Below are positions 10,550-20,250 of a stretch of DNA of 64,000 bases, one piece after another. The DNA is from Iris pallida (lineage: Eukaryota > Streptophyta > Magnoliopsida > Asparagales > Iridaceae). Within the stretch, counting starts at the first letter, position 1; every line of letters begins with the position of its first letter. The position numbers were made by a program, and so were the translations under genes. Under the pieces are notes generated by a model. The model saw only the letters and a list, made by a program, of their open reading frames with translations, did no database searches and was not told the DNA's origin. The DNA lies in assembly GCA_029216955.1 (NCBI GenBank), contig JANAVB010042311.1, positions 282,901-346,900 on the forward strand. Reading direction: 5' to 3'.

Positions 10550-11340
10550 TCCTTGGCTGCCTCCCTGGCCGAGCCAACTCGGCCACCGCCTATTCAGACC
10601 ACGGCAGCCACCACCGTCGGCATCACCGTCGACTCGTTGCCCCCTCCCTACCAGCGGCTGACCGCCTCTCGACCGGCCCGCCCCCATGCCATCCACGGTT
10701 CCAACCAGCAACCTCCCTACCAGTCGCTGCCACCCAAAACCTATCACCACCACTGCCTCAGCCGAACAACGCCACTGCCGTCACCCACCACAGCAACACC
10801 AATGGACCACCCATACCAACTCACCAAACCGGCCGCACCCAGCCTCCCCGATCGTCCCTACCAACCACCACTTCAAACCACTCCGGCCACCTACCGCACC
10901 CCTCCAGAAAAACCCCTTGCCTCCGCAGCCCATCTCGACCCCATCCCGGCGGCCGCCCACACCCAGCGCCGCCCGCACACCCACTGCCACCACACAGAAA
11001 AAAAACCTATCACCACTCACCTCCGCCGAGCCGACCAGGCCGCCGGTGTCGCCAACCGACCTCCGCGCCCTCCCTCGCCGCTGTGCCCGGACATCCCCAG
11101 ACCGCCCAACTACCGCCGCCGTGTCGTGCCCTAGCCGCCTCCTCCGGCGCAGCGTCCCACCGCACACGCCTAGCCATAGCCACCGCCGGCCAGGTCTTCC
11201 CCGTGCGCCGCGCTCACAGATGAGCCGCCGCCCCGCATCCTCACCACCGCCACACGGCGTCGAACCCTCTCTCTCCCGTCCCCTTCTTCCCCAGTCGCCG
11301 ACTCTCCTCTCCAGCTCTTCTTCCCTTCTTTTCCCAATCT
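10550..11340 (+). other. GC-rich, CCACC-rich LTR leader
   Basis: About 800 bp rich in C, with CCACC/CCGCC words, then a CT tract. Two overlapping plus frames stay open (10553-11134 and 10686-11360) and read as proline/threonine/histidine-rich low-complexity sequence. Both frames being open, with similar bias and no domain, argues for composition rather than coding. The minus-strand LTRs at 26230-27200 and 62830-63540 have the same kind of leader. Confidence 0.6.
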
Positions 11341-12340
11341 CATTTTTTTTCTCTCTTTGATTTCCTTTTTTATGTAGTGTTGCGTTGTTTTGTTCTCGAG
11401 AGAACAGCAGCAGACAGCTGCACTTTTTATTTTTGTTGTTTTTATTTGTTCATTTTTTTTGTTCTGTTTATTATTGTTTCTTTTTTTTTGTATCTATTGT
11501 TTTATTGTTATTATTATCATTGGTTTTTATAAATTATAGGAACAACAACTGTTTTTGTTCGATTTGGTTTTATATATTTTTATTGCATTAGTGTTTAGCT
11601 GATTTATATTTATATTTTTATGTATTATGTATTATGTATTATCATTATTATTAGTAGCAGTATATACTAGTATACATATATTGGTACATATATAATGTAT
11701 ATATGATACTTTTATAATCCTATCCTTTTTATTATTATTAAGATATTTGTATGTATGTACGTATTTATGTAGGTACAATAGTAAAATAATTTTTGAAATA
11801 TATAGATTACTCTGTTTACGGTTATGTTGTGGTCATTATTATTACTACTTTATTTTTATTTTATTTATTTTGTTTTTTTGAATTATTATTATTATTTTGG
11901 TTGCTAATGGCAATAGATACATTAAAATTTTTGTTGTTATTATTTTTGTATATAGTAAAATATTCCTAAATTATTTTGGTAGCAAAAATATAGCAATAAA
12001 ATTTCAAAATTTAGGATTAGGCTCTTACATATAGTATTGTAGTATTTTTAGCCCATTTTTGGAAGTATATTTTACCTAAAATTTTATTGTGAGTGTTAGC
12101 CCTAAAAAAAATAATTTATTAGGAATTTTAACTTTAAGTATTTGTCTAAAGGCATATTTTGCTAATAAAATATATTTTCAAAGCATCATAAAGATTTTTC
12201 TAAAGTAATATAAATATTTTCTCCGTGAATTCCATCGATTATCAATGGCTAATAGTATACCCTATCCTCTTCCAAGTCTAGACTTCTTTAGGTCATCCCT
12301 AACTGAATTGACCCTTCTGGACCCAATGGAACTGTTCGTG

Positions 12341-12345
12341 CCACC
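12341..12345 (+). repeat. Target-site duplication CCACC, left
   Basis: CCACC precedes the LTR start TGTCACCC at 12346 and follows the LTR end at 23104-23108. Confidence 0.9.
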
Positions 12346-13157
12346 TGTCACCCTCATTTCCCGTATTTCTCGTATTTCGTATTTATACTCGTATCTGGAT
12401 TTTGGCCTGTATTTTATTTTTCTCAACTTGTGGAATTTCGGTATTTCTCGTATTTTGGGTTTTGGCATGGCCCGGTTTTATTAGGCTTGGGTTGGTTTGG
12501 TTTGGTTTAATGCATATTGGTGCACCTTAACCTATGCTCCACCCTCAACACACCACATCCCCACCCTCTTTAAAACACCACCAACTTCTTCTCTCTCCTC
12601 ATAAACCACCATTAATTTTCTTCTTCTTCTTCTTCTCCTTCCTCTCCACAACCATAGGCAAGTGCACCTTGCCACTACATGAGAACCCTATTTTATTTAT
12701 CCATTTGCTAGATTAGGACATGGTGATCAACATTAGAACTTGGCTTTTTGTGATTTGGAGTCTCCATTGTTCTAGATCTAGGTTTTCCTATTTTCGGATT
12801 TTGCAAGGTTTTGATCCATTTAAGTTGGATTTTTATGGGTTTTGATGTTTCTATGTGGAAGAGGTTTAAATTTCACCCAAGTTAGAACTTTGGAAATCTG
12901 GATTTGGAGTTCGGATGGCCAAGTTGTGATGCTTTGAAGCCTTGGGTTCAACCATGGAGTTCTTGCTGTTTGGAGCAGACTGTGAGCAGTGTGCAGAGCT
13001 TCTTAGCTTACGCCACTGAGCCTTGGGTATGCTTCCTGTTGGAAGCGTGTCTCCTGCGTGCGTGCTTTTGTGCGTACGCAGACTTGAGTACGCTTCCTGT
13101 TGGAAGCGTGTCTCTTGCGTACGCAGACTTGAGTACACTTCCTGTTGGAAGCGTGTC

Positions 13158-13398
13158 TCTTGGTACGCAGGCTTGAGTGTGCCTTGGTACGCAGGCTTGA
13201 GTGTGCCTTGGTACGCAGGCTTGAGTGTCTCTTGGTACGCAGGCTTGAGTGTGCCTTGGTACGCAGGCTTGAGTGTGCCTTGGTACGCAAGCTTGAGTGT
13301 GCCTTGGTACGCAGGCTTGAGTGTCTCTTGGTACGCAGGCTTGAGTGTGCCTTGGTACGCAGGCTTGAGCGTGCCCTGGTACGCGGACTTGAGCGTAC
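13158..13398 (+). repeat. 24-bp tandem repeat, 10 units (5' LTR)
   Basis: The unit is TTGGTACGCAGGCTTGAGTG plus four variable bases (TGCC or TCTC). Ten units can be counted. The 3' LTR has eight, which accounts for most of the LTR length difference (2895 against 2853 bp). The array is in frame on both strands and makes long but meaningless ORFs (WYAGLSVP on plus, GTLKPAYQ on minus). Confidence 0.9.
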
Positions 13399-13423
13399 GC
13401 ATGCCCTGAGCGTACGTTTTCCC

Positions 13424-13556
13424 CCTGTGTGCGTGCTTTTGTGCGTACGCAGCTCTCTTGCGTGCGTGCTTTTGTGCGTACGCAGCTCCCTTGTGTGCGT
13501 GCTTTTGTGCGTACGCAGCTCCCCTGCGTGCGTGCTTTTGCGCGTACGCTGTCCCC
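13424..13556 (+). repeat. 33-bp tandem repeat, 4 units (5' LTR)
   Basis: GCGTGCTTTTGTGCGTACGC recurs at 13431, 13464, 13497 and 13530, an exact 33-bp step. With the 24-bp array and an upstream pair of ~44-bp units (13060-13140, core CTTCCTGTTGGAAGCGTGTC) it forms a GTACGC-rich block of about 500 bp. Confidence 0.85.
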
Positions 13557-14500
13557 TGACCCCTTGCTTAACCCCTTAAGCTCTTAGAATATTGGTTTTA
13601 TTTCTCGATTTGATTTCTCTTTTGTGGATTGGGTTTTCATGAGATCTCGTTCAACACAGCACGACTATCTTGACCCGGCACGGCCTAACACAGTTTTCGA
13701 GTAATTGTTTATGACTAGTACGGTTTTTGGGATTTTCTGTGAATTATGATCCTGGTATTTTCTGATCTCCTTGCTAGTGACCCAGTAGGGTGCACTTCTA
13801 ACTTGTAACTTGTAATTAATCCTTGTGACCTGATAGTTGCCGTGGCGGCGCACTCCTGACTTGTAACATGACTTGATAACTTGATGCTGTTGCGACGGCT
13901 AACTTAACTTGACCTGCCTTGACACCGTGGGTGGTTCTTCTTGCTTACTTGTTAAATCCACTTTTCCTGTCTTGCATCATGTCTAGGGTGGGACTCCTGA
14001 GTACCACGGTCAGGAGTACCTACTAAAATAGATTAAGGTTAATAACTAGAATAACACAGTAGTCATGAAGAGATGACACAGCTACATGCAATCCCGTTAC
14101 CTGGGTGCTCTTGGGATCTGTAGCCTGCCGTCGAGTAAGGCATATTTCTAGCACACCGCCGCATGTTGCACCCTCTAAGTCACCTAAGGGTACATTTGTC
14201 TCCCGGGCGATGTACCCACCAGAATTCAACCCCTAATTTTTGACCTCGGTAACCTGGATGGTCTGCAGGGCTTGTGGCTGTGGAACCATCTCACTGCATC
14301 TTGTTAGTAATTAGGTCTGTGATAACCCTAGTTAGTTAAAGTAGTAAGCCGTAGTATTTGCTTGGCCGTGATTGATTGAATGAGGTATAACCAGTCTAGT
14401 CATGTCTTGATCCAGTACTAGATTGCTTCATGTCTTGATTTCTTACATTATTATTATCTTGCCGATAAATGGTGGGAAACCAAGTTCTGTTCAGATGAAG

Positions 14501-14541
14501 GGTTACAACCCCGGTCCTTGTTTGGTTTACGGGTTGTAACC
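14501..14541 (+). other. Conserved-loop hairpin, 5' LTR copy
   Basis: GGTTACAACCC (14501-14511) pairs perfectly with GGGTTGTAACC (14531-14541) around a 19-nt loop containing GTCCTTGTTTGGTTT. The same loop with different stems occurs in the other LTR types (23904-23938, 24028-24072, 55171-55210, 61148-61186). Confidence 0.8.
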
Positions 14542-15240
14542 TGGCTATCGGAATAGTTCCATGGTTATCTCGTCGTATATCATCCTGACATGTTTTCGTA
14601 ATTCCTAGTTTTAATATTAGATTTTCTTGTGCTAATTGCTGGCTTTTGTTCTTATTTCGTGGCCCCCTTGTGGCACTTGCTCTTTCTGGGGTTGACCCAG
14701 CTGGTTTTATGTGGCCAGATTTCGGAGCAGCTCCCGAGGATCTACCAAGCTTCCAGCCCAATGGTGACAACTAGACGGAACGCGGGCCAAGAGTGGGTTT
14801 TCCTTTTTGCTCTGCCCACTTTGTTGTAAAACTATTCTTTTGAGGCGTTTAGCCGACGAGCACCTGTTAGCTCGATGCACTTTTACTTACTGTCTGCCTA
14901 CGGGCTGTAAACATGATTGACAAATCCTAGGGTTGATCTTGTACGACTAAACTCTTGCTAGTCCTAACATTTTGTAACGACTAGCTTCATGATCAGCTGA
15001 ATATGTAATATTTGGGACGCCTTATTATTGTATATTTAATGATCATATATCTTGCGACCTTACTTACTTACTGTGATTGAGACATTAGGCTTGTTCATGA
15101 CCATAAGAGACTGTTGGCTTTTAGTAAACCCTCATATATCTAGACAGCCGTGACCGTATATAGAGGTGGTTTCTATTTCAATATACGTAGCTGGCTATGT
15201 CTGCCTCCGCTCTCCAGTATTCTGGTTCTGGGGCGTGACA

Positions 15241-15373
15241 TGGTTTAAGTGGTGGCCCATGCAGGTCATGTAAATCAAGATATGTGGGGGTTTACCAGAT
15301 AGATGTCTCAATCAGTACTCGTCCTTGATCTCTGTTCGTATCTTCTGAATCCCTGGATTCTTGCCCTGGTCCT
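15241..15373 (+). other. Post-LTR leader with primer-site-like block
   Basis: The LTR end is followed at once by TGGTTTAAGTGGTGGCCC and then ATGCAGGTCATG. TGG at +1 could start a primer site, but the rest does not match the usual initiator-Met complement TGGTATCAGAGC. The block GTGG-GGCCCAT-CAGGTCA recurs after the LTR ends at 50271 and 55707, so it is a shared functional block. Confidence 0.6.
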
Positions 15374-18300
15374 GTGCTTATATCATTGATCTGTCCTGGT
15401 CCTTTCCTTATTGTTCCCTGTGTCGTCTTCTTCAGCGGTACTGTACCTGGTCCTACCGATCGACGAGGTGGAGCACATCCCGCGGATCAGCAGCAACCTG
15501 GAGATCAAGCCCAGCATTCCGGGGTAGCCTCCAGAGTTGTGCATACTGGAGGAGAGTCACCAGTTCGGCCCGTCCAGCCCGCAGAGCCAGATGATGGTAC
15601 CTTAGTAGGCCTCATCAGAACCTTGATAGCTTCCCAGGATCGTCGAAGCGACGCCCTGCACCAGACAGTTCAAGATGCTTTGACGAGAGGCGGTCATCTA
15701 GGGAACCAGGCGGCGAACAGCTTCAAGCGATTGAACCCTCCTTTTTTCGACGGCAGCGAGGATACGATTGCCGCAGATGCATGGCTTCAGGATACCGAGG
15801 TAATTCTGGAAGCGGCTAGGACACCTGAGGATGAGAAGGTGGCGGTGGTACGCCTACAGTTGTTGGACTTGGCTCGCAGTTGGTGGGCGGCGCAAGCCAT
15901 GGGATTAGTGGCACCCATTGCTTGGGCAGTGTTTAGGGAGAGATTCCAGACGAAGTACTTTGATGTTGTGGCTCGGTATGACCTGCAGACCAGATTTACC
16001 AACTTGAAGCAAGGAGGCAGATCAGTCGACAGCTATGCATCTGAGTTTTCTAGACTCAGTAGGTTTGCCCCCACCTTGGTGGCGACCGAGTTTGATAGGG
16101 CCCAGCGGTTCCAGCAGGGACTGCATTTGGAGATCTTGTTGGCAGTGGAACAGTTCGAGCACCAGACGTTCGATGCAGTCTTGAGAGCAGCTAGGAGGCA
16201 TGAGTACACCTCCCAGACGGTCGTGGATAGGACCGGAGGTAGGAAGCGGTCCCATAGTCAGATGCACCAATCATCAGCTCCAGCCCCGGCAGTTAGGGGA
16301 TTGACCATTGGAACTCCGAGGCGGGCGGCCTCAGTAACGTCGGTTCAGCATTCGACCCCGACGTACCCGCAGCAGCAGAAGCAGAAGCAGACTTCCGCGA
16401 TGGGATGTTCTCATTGCGGGAAGCCAAGGCATGTGGTGACAGATTATCGCAGGACGCAAGGATTGTGCCTGGCTTGTGGAGCAGCAGATCATAGGGTAGG
16501 AGCTTGCCCGAATAGGGGTGGTTTATCAGCATCCAACCCTTCTACCTCTTCGGTGAGAGGACCGGCCCCAGCACCGGTTCAGCAGCAGCAGTATCAGTCT
16601 TCGAGGCCCTTGCCGCCTCAGTCTCAGGCATTCCAGCAACAACACCCCCAACAGTATGCACAAGCCCAAGCTCAGACCCAGAATAGGCAGAGAGGTTTCC
16701 AGCAGAGGGGACCAGCAGCCAGAGGACAAGGTCAGGCCATGATGATGGCTATGGAAGAAGAAGTTGCACCAGGTGAGGTTGTGGCAGGTACTATTCTCGT
16801 CAACTCCTCTCCAGCGTCTGTATTATTTGATTCTGGTACATCGCATTCATTCATGTCTGTACGATTCGCGACACGGATAGGATTGGAGCCCGTGTCATTA
16901 TCAGTGAGGCTCAATATACTTACTGGTAATGGTCTTGTGGGAGTAGATCGAGTGTTTTCCTCGTGTTGGATCGTAGTTAGCGGTAGGGAGTTCCCCGCTA
17001 GATTCATAGAGTTTCCTATGGCAGACTATGATGTAGTCCTAGGCATGGATTGGTTGAGGAACCAGTATGCTAGGATAGACTGCCATATTGGCAGAGTTGT
17101 CTTTAGTATCCCCGACGAGCCAGAGTTTTCGTTTTCCAGAGGTGCAGTGGAGCCATCTTCCCCAGCATTGCGGATGGCAGTAGCAGCAGTGCAGTTGCCC
17201 CGGATAGTTGAAGAGTTTCCAGATGTCTTTCCAGAGGAGCTTCCAGGGATGCCGCCAGAGCGGGAGATTGAGTTCACTATAGACTTGATTCCCGGGGCAG
17301 CACCAGTATCAGAGCGAGTCTACAGGATGGCGCCTTCAGAGTTAGAAATTTTGTACAAGATGATTGAAGAACTAAGGACCAAGGGATTCATCCGTGCAAG
17401 TGGATCGCCTTGGGGAGCCCCGATGCTTCTTGTGAAAAAGAAGGAGGCTACGTCCAGGCTATGTGTTGATTATCGTACCTTGAATTCGGTGACAATCAAG
17501 AACAGATACCCTCTTCCGAGGATAGATGACTTGTTTGATCAGCTCAGAGGGGCTTCAGTGTTCTCGAAGATCGACTTGCGGTCAGGATACCACCAAATCA
17601 GAGTCAGAGAGCAGGACATCCCGAAGACAGCATTCAGATCGAGGTATGGACATTGGGAGTTCCTTGTTATGCCTTTTGGAGCGACCAATGCACCGACCGT
17701 ATTCATGGACCTCATGAGTCGCATCTTCATGCCTTACTTGGATCAATTTGTGATCGTGTTCCTAGATGACATCCTGGTCTACAGCAAGAGTGAAGCAGAG
17801 CATGAGCAGCATCTCAGAGTCGTCCTCCAGACGCTTAGGGAGCATCAGCTGTACGCCAAGTTCAGTAAATGCGAGTTCTGGCTCGATCGTATTTCGTACT
17901 TGGGACACATCATTACCCGAGGAGGAGTGGAAGTGGATCCCCAGAAGATTGTGGCTATCGAGTCATGGCCGGTACCCAGCTCAGTGGCAGAGGTTCGCAG
18001 CTTCCTTGGATTGGCCGGCTACAACCGGCGGTTCGTTTCAGATTTCGTAAGGATTTCAGCGCCGATGACCCAGTTGACCCGCAAGGATGTGCCATTTGTT
18101 TGGACAGCAGAGTGCCAGGAATCATTTGAGAAGTTGAAGCGAGGTTTGATAACGGCTCCCATTCTCACCCTTCCAGATGGAACCGGAGGATTCACAGTTT
18201 ACTGCGACGCTTCAGGCAGAGGTTTGGGGTGTGTCTTGATGCAGCATGGGAAGGTAATATCTTATGCATCACGTCAACTTTGTGATCATGAGAAGAATTA

Positions 18301-18880
18301 CCCGATCCACGACTTGGAATTAGCGGCGGTAGTGTTTGCTTTGAAGTTGTGGAGACACTACTTGTACGGAGATAGAGTGGAGATCTTTACTGATCATAAG
18401 AGCCTGAAGTATGTTTTCACCCAGAAGGACCTTAATATGCGGCAGAGAAGATGGCTCGAGCTACTGGTAGATTATGATGTGGATTTGCAGTATCATCCCG
18501 GGAAGGCCAACGATGTAGCAGATGCGTTGAGCATGAGAGCCGGAGTTTATTTCCTGACAGCGCAACCAAAATTATTGGCAGATCTTCAGAAGATGGGAAT
18601 TAAAGTGGTTCTTCCAACCAGCGTGGCATTGATGGCCAGTCTACAGGTTCAGTCCAGCATAGTTGAGAGAATCCGGATGGCGCAGTCAACAGATTCCAAG
18701 ATCCAGCAACTCAGAGCAGAGTGTGAAGCAGGAAGAAGGCCAGAGTTATGTATCCATGAAGACGGTACACTTCGACACGGCACTCGTCTTTGTGTACCCA
18801 GTGGAGATATCAGACAGGAAGTCATGGCAGAAGCCCACAGTTCACTCTATTCATCCGAGTGGTACGAAGATGTACCGTGA
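15374..18880 (+). CDS. gag-pol: Gag-pol polyprotein, gag to RNase H (frameshifted at end)
   Basis: A 1168-residue frame. The gag capsid domain lies at about residues 135-275 ([33 protein letters not shown]). Two zinc knuckles follow at 345-380: the first is degenerate (last Cys replaced by Tyr), the second is a perfect CX2CX4HX4C. The aspartic protease motif is [10 protein letters not shown] with Asp 486. RT spans about 655-835 with [11 protein letters not shown] (Asp 734) and FLDD (798-799). RNase H follows with [30 protein letters not shown] and FTDHKSLKY. The first ~30 residues are unlike gag and the true start may differ. After about residue 1150 the frame leaves the integrase zinc finger. 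As a family it makes the capsid, processes the polyprotein and copies element RNA to DNA. Confidence 0.93.
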   Translation: MLISLICPGPFLIVPCVVFFSGTVPGPTDRRGGAHPADQQQPGDQAQHSGVASRVVHTGGESPVRPVQPAEPDDGTLVGLIRTLIASQDRRSDALHQTVQDALTRGGHLGNQAANSFKRLNPPFFDGSEDTIAADAWLQDTEVILEAARTPEDEKVAVVRLQLLDLARSWWAAQAMGLVAPIAWAVFRERFQTKYFDVVARYDLQTRFTNLKQGGRSVDSYASEFSRLSRFAPTLVATEFDRAQRFQQGLHLEILLAVEQFEHQTFDAVLRAARRHEYTSQTVVDRTGGRKRSHSQMHQSSAPAPAVRGLTIGTPRRAASVTSVQHSTPTYPQQQKQKQTSAMGCSHCGKPRHVVTDYRRTQGLCLACGAADHRVGACPNRGGLSASNPSTSSVRGPAPAPVQQQQYQSSRPLPPQSQAFQQQHPQQYAQAQAQTQNRQRGFQQRGPAARGQGQAMMMAMEEEVAPGEVVAGTILVNSSPASVLFDSGTSHSFMSVRFATRIGLEPVSLSVRLNILTGNGLVGVDRVFSSCWIVVSGREFPARFIEFPMADYDVVLGMDWLRNQYARIDCHIGRVVFSIPDEPEFSFSRGAVEPSSPALRMAVAAVQLPRIVEEFPDVFPEELPGMPPEREIEFTIDLIPGAAPVSERVYRMAPSELEILYKMIEELRTKGFIRASGSPWGAPMLLVKKKEATSRLCVDYRTLNSVTIKNRYPLPRIDDLFDQLRGASVFSKIDLRSGYHQIRVREQDIPKTAFRSRYGHWEFLVMPFGATNAPTVFMDLMSRIFMPYLDQFVIVFLDDILVYSKSEAEHEQHLRVVLQTLREHQLYAKFSKCEFWLDRISYLGHIITRGGVEVDPQKIVAIESWPVPSSVAEVRSFLGLAGYNRRFVSDFVRISAPMTQLTRKDVPFVWTAECQESFEKLKRGLITAPILTLPDGTGGFTVYCDASGRGLGCVLMQHGKVISYASRQLCDHEKNYPIHDLELAAVVFALKLWRHYLYGDRVEIFTDHKSLKYVFTQKDLNMRQRRWLELLVDYDVDLQYHPGKANDVADALSMRAGVYFLTAQPKLLADLQKMGIKVVLPTSVALMASLQVQSSIVERIRMAQSTDSKIQQLRAECEAGRRPELCIHEDGTLRHGTRLCVPSGDIRQEVMAEAHSSLYSSEWYEDVP

Positions 18881-18908
18881 TATTCGTCAGCATTTCTGGT
18901 AGAATGGC
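18840..18908 (+). pseudogene. Broken integrase zinc finger: frameshift plus TAG
   Basis: Around 18845-18866 the reading frame changes: the upstream frame ends at 18880, while [12 protein letters not shown] continues in the frame of the downstream ORF. In that frame a TAG at 18900-18902 stands where relatives have Trp, next to the NGMKREI segment. The HHCC zinc finger (His of EAH, second His, then CLVC downstream) spans this break. The two lesions separate RT/RNase H from integrase. Confidence 0.85.
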
Positions 18909-20081
18909 ATGAAGAGGGAGATAGCCCGGTTTGTCTCTCGGTGTTTGGTTTGCCAACAGGTTAAAGCTGAACATCAGAGGCCCGCTGGACTTCTTCAACC
19001 CTTACCGATCCCAGAATGGAAATCGGAACATATAACCATGGATTTCGTAACCGGATTGCCCAGATCTCCGGCCGGCAGAGATGCTATTTGGGTAATTGTG
19101 GACAGACTTACCAAGGTGGCACACTTTCTCCCATTCAGAGTTGGACAGTCGACGGTGCAGCTAGCAGAGATGTATCTCAGGCAGATCGTCAGGCTTCACG
19201 GTGTGCCAGTCAGCATCACCTCGGACAGGGATTCAAGATTCACCTCACACTTTTGGCGCAGCTTGCAGAAGAGTTTGGGGACTCGCCTTCAGTTCAGCTC
19301 AGCTTATCACCCGCAGACGGATGGTCAGTCAGAGCGCACAATCCAGACTCTTGAAGACATGTTAAGATCTTGTACCCTTGACTTCGGTGGTTCATGGGAG
19401 AATCATCTGCACCTGGTGGAATTCTCGTACAACAACAGTTATCAGGCCAGTATCCAGATGGCACCCTTCGAGGCTCTTTATGGCAGGAAGTGCAGATCCC
19501 CGCTAGCATGGGACGATATCGGGGAGAGACAGATGCTCGGACCCGAATTGATTTTCCAGACGGTTGAAGTGGTCAGGAAGGTCAGAGATCACCTCCGAGT
19601 TGCCCAGGACCGCCAGCGCCATTGGGCCGATGCTCATCGACGTCCCTTAGAATTTGCTGTCGGCGACCATGTATTCCTTAGGATCTCGCCTAACCGCGGC
19701 GTCATTCGCTTTGGCGTGCGGGGAAAGCTTAGTCCTAGGTATATAGGGTCGTTCGATATTCTAGAGCGAGTAGGAGATGTATCCTATCATCTCGCTCTTC
19801 CGCCGTCGCTAAGTGAGGTACATGATGTATTCCATGTGTCCCAATTACGACGGTATATTTCGGACCCGAGCCACATCCTAGACCATTCGGAATTGGTTGT
19901 TGGTACCAACCTTTCGTATGAGGAGAGGCCCGTGTCTATTTTGGACCAGCGGGAAAAGATACTCAAGAACAAGACTATTAAATTAGTCCGTGTTGCTTGG
20001 GGTCATCACTCTCTAGGTGAGTCAACGTGGGAGCGTGAGGACGACATCCGATCGCGATATCCCTACCTGTTTGACTCGTGA
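18909..20081 (+). CDS. int: Integrase with chromodomain-like C-terminus (separated fragment)
   Basis: 390 residues from the first ATG after the break. CLVCQQVK completes the zinc finger. The catalytic core has HITMDFVTGL (Asp 45), SITSDRDSRFTS (Asp 106) and HPQTDGQSERT (Glu 142), a correct DD35E spacing. A GPY/F-like module follows (GKLSPRYIGSFDILERVGDVSYHLALP, split here as GKLSPRYIGSF and LERVGDVSYHLALP). The end (ILDQREKILKNKTIKLV, then RVAWGHHSLGESTWER) resembles a chromodomain-type tail that targets integration to chromatin in chromoviruses. Left of ATG 18909 the frame is open only back to the TAG at 18900-18902. Confidence 0.9.
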   Translation: MKREIARFVSRCLVCQQVKAEHQRPAGLLQPLPIPEWKSEHITMDFVTGLPRSPAGRDAIWVIVDRLTKVAHFLPFRVGQSTVQLAEMYLRQIVRLHGVPVSITSDRDSRFTSHFWRSLQKSLGTRLQFSSAYHPQTDGQSERTIQTLEDMLRSCTLDFGGSWENHLHLVEFSYNNSYQASIQMAPFEALYGRKCRSPLAWDDIGERQMLGPELIFQTVEVVRKVRDHLRVAQDRQRHWADAHRRPLEFAVGDHVFLRISPNRGVIRFGVRGKLSPRYIGSFDILERVGDVSYHLALPPSLSEVHDVFHVSQLRRYISDPSHILDHSELVVGTNLSYEERPVSILDQREKILKNKTIKLVRVAWGHHSLGESTWEREDDIRSRYPYLFDS

Positions 20082-20236
20082 GGTATAATGTCTTTCTTAT
20101 GCCTTACGTTTTCCCTTCCTTGCTTGCATTGTATGATTGTATGATTGAACTGCTTAGTGTAGCTTGCCTGTGCTTAATGTAGCTTGTCGTGACAATCTCT
20201 AGCTCCTTGATTAAATTTCGAGGACGGAATTCTTTT

Positions 20237-20249
20237 AAGGTGGGTAGAG
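20237..20249 (+). other. Polypurine tract
   Basis: AAGGTGGGTAGAG, one base before the 3' LTR at 20251, would prime plus-strand synthesis. The 30 bp upstream (TTCGAGGAC ... TTTTAAGGTGGGTAG) match the same place in the non-coding element (58030-58064). Confidence 0.8.
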
Positions 20250-20250
20250 T

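Larger units (their letters stand above)
9561..12345 (+). repeat. Outer solo LTR, 5' part
   Basis: The LTR begins TGTAAAACCCCTAAATTTTT and, after removal of the nested element at 12346-23108, ends at 24572 with TGGGGCGTTACA. CTAAA flanks both ends. Only one copy of each end is present and there is no internal coding domain, so this is a solo LTR of about 4.2 kb, presumably left by LTR-LTR recombination. It contains a TATA box (10274), three hairpins (10411-10524) and a GC-rich leader (10550-11340). From about 11350 it is AT-rich with no ORF. Confidence 0.85.
12346..15240 (+). repeat. 5' LTR of the chromovirus-like element
   Basis: 2895 bp, starting TGTCACCCTC and ending GGGGCGTGACA. It contains a CT-rich tract (12590-12650), a GC-type donor-like site (12658), GTACGC-rich tandem repeats (13060-13560), a perfect 11-bp hairpin (14501-14541) and an acceptor-like AG at 14700. 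A TATA-like CTTTAAAAC lies near 12570. ORFs inside it are products of the repeats. Confidence 0.93.

Noticed and set aside
10553..11360. Two long overlapping plus-strand ORFs (193 and 224 codons)
   Set aside because: They lie in a C-rich LTR leader, both frames are equally biased towards Pro, Thr, His and Arg, and there is no domain. Open frames follow from lack of A and T.
12866..13579. Several ORFs of 90-178 codons on both strands
   Set aside because: They are readings of the 24- and 33-bp LTR repeats (WYAGLSVP, GTLKPAYQ). The 3' LTR has the same artefacts at 20810-21407.
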